Positions 62,438 through 64,000 of a stretch of DNA of 64,000 bases are shown piece after piece (the stretch's first letter is position 1; each line of letters begins with the position of its first letter). The position numbers and the translations under genes were made by a program. The stretch is from NCBI GenBank assembly GCA_003956705.1, contig QZCP01000036.1:90960-154959 (forward strand), given 5' to 3'. Below the pieces are notes generated by a model. That model did no database searches, was not told where the DNA came from, and saw only the letters and a list, made by a program, of their open reading frames with translations. Origin of the DNA: Brevipalpus yothersi. Taxonomy: Eukaryota; Arthropoda; Arachnida; Trombidiformes; Tenuipalpidae.

Positions 62438-64000
62438 CTAAATTGAGAGAAATTAGATTGTTGAAGTTTCCAATAGCACTTTGAATACATTTACAGTTTC
62501 AACTCAATTCATATCTCATCTTCCAACAACAGATTGAGACCTCCATTCAGATCAGCTAAAGATTTCATGTGATACAATTTTCAGATTTTGGAAATTTTTC
62601 GGAAAATAAAATATTTTTTCTCACTTCAATTCGAATAGATTCATGGAAATTGTTTTTTTGAAACTCTTCAATCATAGATAAATTGAGTTGTTATGAAAAG
62701 AGTGTCTTCTTTCGCCGACTAAACCTTAGAAAAAGAGCTGTTCTCTGGTTCAATATTTGCATGCGGTGACATGTAATTATCGAAATTAATTGCACCTCAA
62801 GCGTCAGATAATTAAAGAACAAGGTACTTTCTCTCTCATTTTTTGTGATTCTTTTTCTATCTGATGAGAACTAACAATGAATATACTACATGATGGGCTC
62901 AAAGTTGCTATTTTGGGATCAGTGATTAACTATGATCCATAGGAATGGGTGTAGAATATAGTCCAATAGAGAGAGAGAAAGAGAGAGAGAGAGAGAAAAG
63001 AGAGAAAAAATCAGTGAACCCAGATAAAAAGGCTCAAGAATTTATCAAACATGAAGAGAGGGAAAAAAATTGAAATATCATTCGTTTCTCTTTGAATAGA
63101 CGATAAGGATAAGAGCCCTGGAAAAAAGTGTCGATTATTCCTTGAAAGAAACTTATTCTCCTTCTTCCTCGAATCAAAGATGATCCATTTTGCTTCATGT
63201 GTTTGTGTTCCTTCTACTGATACCAAGATGAAAACATTTTGAAACTATCTTTTTCAGCCCAACATATAAATGGATTTCATGCTTTTCAGATTATGGACAT
63301 TCTTAGAAGAGGAGAAAAATTTTCTGTATTCCTTTAGCCCATGAAGTCACATTTTAAGTACACTGTACAAGCAGAGTCCAAAAAAGGAATACATCAAAGA
63401 GAGTGTCAAGTTATTTGGGATTGATCGAACAAAATCTTTTCACATATACAGAGTATTTTTGTGTGAGAGAGCTGAAATTATGGGCAGAAATGTCGATTCC
63501 ACCAACATCATTCAACTTTAGAACCTGGAGCAAAAAGGGTGATTGGCAAGAATGATCTTCAATATGGAAACAGAATAGAAAGTTCTCTCTCTCTCTCTCT
63601 CTCTTTTTTTCCCTTTCTAGAGAACTCATCCCTATGACAGAAACTGGCGAAGACTCACACAGTTCCATTTGTTTGATATTATTCGATTGGTAAATTGAAG
63701 CCAAATCGGTATCCAGAATGACAAATCACTGTCGATCAGTTTTGATAGATTTGTTTCACAAATCGAGCTCTCGATAGGAGACAGTACCGTACATTCACAC
63801 ATTACACAAAACATTTGCACACACATTTATACAGTATATATACACACATGAACGATATCGATCGGTTTCAGGATGATTGGATCAAAATATGCTTGAATAA
63901 AGATGCTGAATGCTGGATGCATCAGTAGAAAAGCTTATGATGAGAATTTCACTCTCTTCTTACGTTTTCATATCTCTCTCTCTCTCTCTCTCTCTCTCTC
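62438..64000 (-). other. Upstream ADAM intron/5' region
   Basis: No certain exon. It should contain intron, and possibly a 5' exon, of the ADAM gene. Repeats: GA-rich 62973-62998, CT at 63583-63604, and a CT array from 63973 running off the window end. One weak candidate exon is listed separately. Confidence 0.6.
63450..63524 (-). CDS. Weak candidate for an upstream ADAM prodomain exon
   Basis: On the minus strand a good-looking acceptor (pyrimidine tract ending gctccag) precedes a 25-codon open stretch starting VLKLNDVGGIDIS. A possible but poor donor (tct|gtatat) gives phase 0, which matches the start of exon 62437-62358. The residues do not clearly match an ADAM prodomain, and the frame continues past the donor. 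Confidence 0.2.

Noticed and set aside
1..64000. CRISPR array, bacterial operon or prophage
   Set aside because: The repeats are simple dinucleotide or trinucleotide microsatellites without spacers, and the genes have introns and polyadenylation signals.

Overview
The window is eukaryotic nuclear DNA, almost certainly from an arthropod. It has GT-AG introns, polyadenylation signals, AT-rich sequence between genes, and a very high density of (GA)n/(CT)n microsatellites on both strands. The genes are a pyrokinin/CAPA-type neuropeptide GPCR, ribosomal protein P0 and an ADAM protein of the ADAM11/22/23 (Drosophila mind-meld) kind. Many short His/Asp/Ser codon runs (cat, gat, tca) would suit a mite or other chelicerate, but this is only an impression. 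Nothing bacterial, no CRISPR and no recognisable mobile element was seen.

Layout. Positions 1 to about 22000 (+ strand view) are gene-poor: only two weak orphan reading frames, many microsatellites, and one 185-N assembly gap at 10000-10184 inside a (GA)n array. The GPCR gene lies at 23037-38041 on the + strand in three coding exons (23037-24092, 36723-37047, 37581-38041; 613 aa), with a 12.6 kb first intron. RpLP0 follows on the + strand at 38732-39857 in three exons (38732-38785, 38886-39061, 39134-39857; 317 aa), starting only about 430 bp after the GPCR polyadenylation signal. An ADAM gene fills the rest of the window on the - strand, convergent with RpLP0. I could join 20 coding exons from 62437 down to 40543 with every splice phase agreeing (3642 nt, 1213 codons plus stop). 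Its 5' end (signal peptide and start of the prodomain) is not resolved or lies beyond the window. A second assembly gap (740 N, 42725-43464) lies in its 6 kb intron between the membrane exon and the tail exons.

The most notable result is the ADAM protein. It keeps the whole extracellular order (prodomain, furin-like site, metalloprotease fold, disintegrin, Cys-rich, EGF, transmembrane segment). Its zinc motif, however, reads H-M-x-x-H-x-x-G-x-x-H-D: the three zinc-ligand histidines remain but the catalytic Glu is Met. It also has a cytoplasmic tail of about 511 residues with poly-Pro, acidic, poly-Gln and basic-Pro segments. This fits an adhesion or scaffold receptor rather than a protease. 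Microsatellites in its introns are strongly oriented as CU in the transcript.

The three genes do not form a pathway: one is a hormone receptor, one a housekeeping ribosomal gene and one a neural-type adhesion protein. Gene spans, exon joins and domain calls were read by eye from the sequence; no database search was run.
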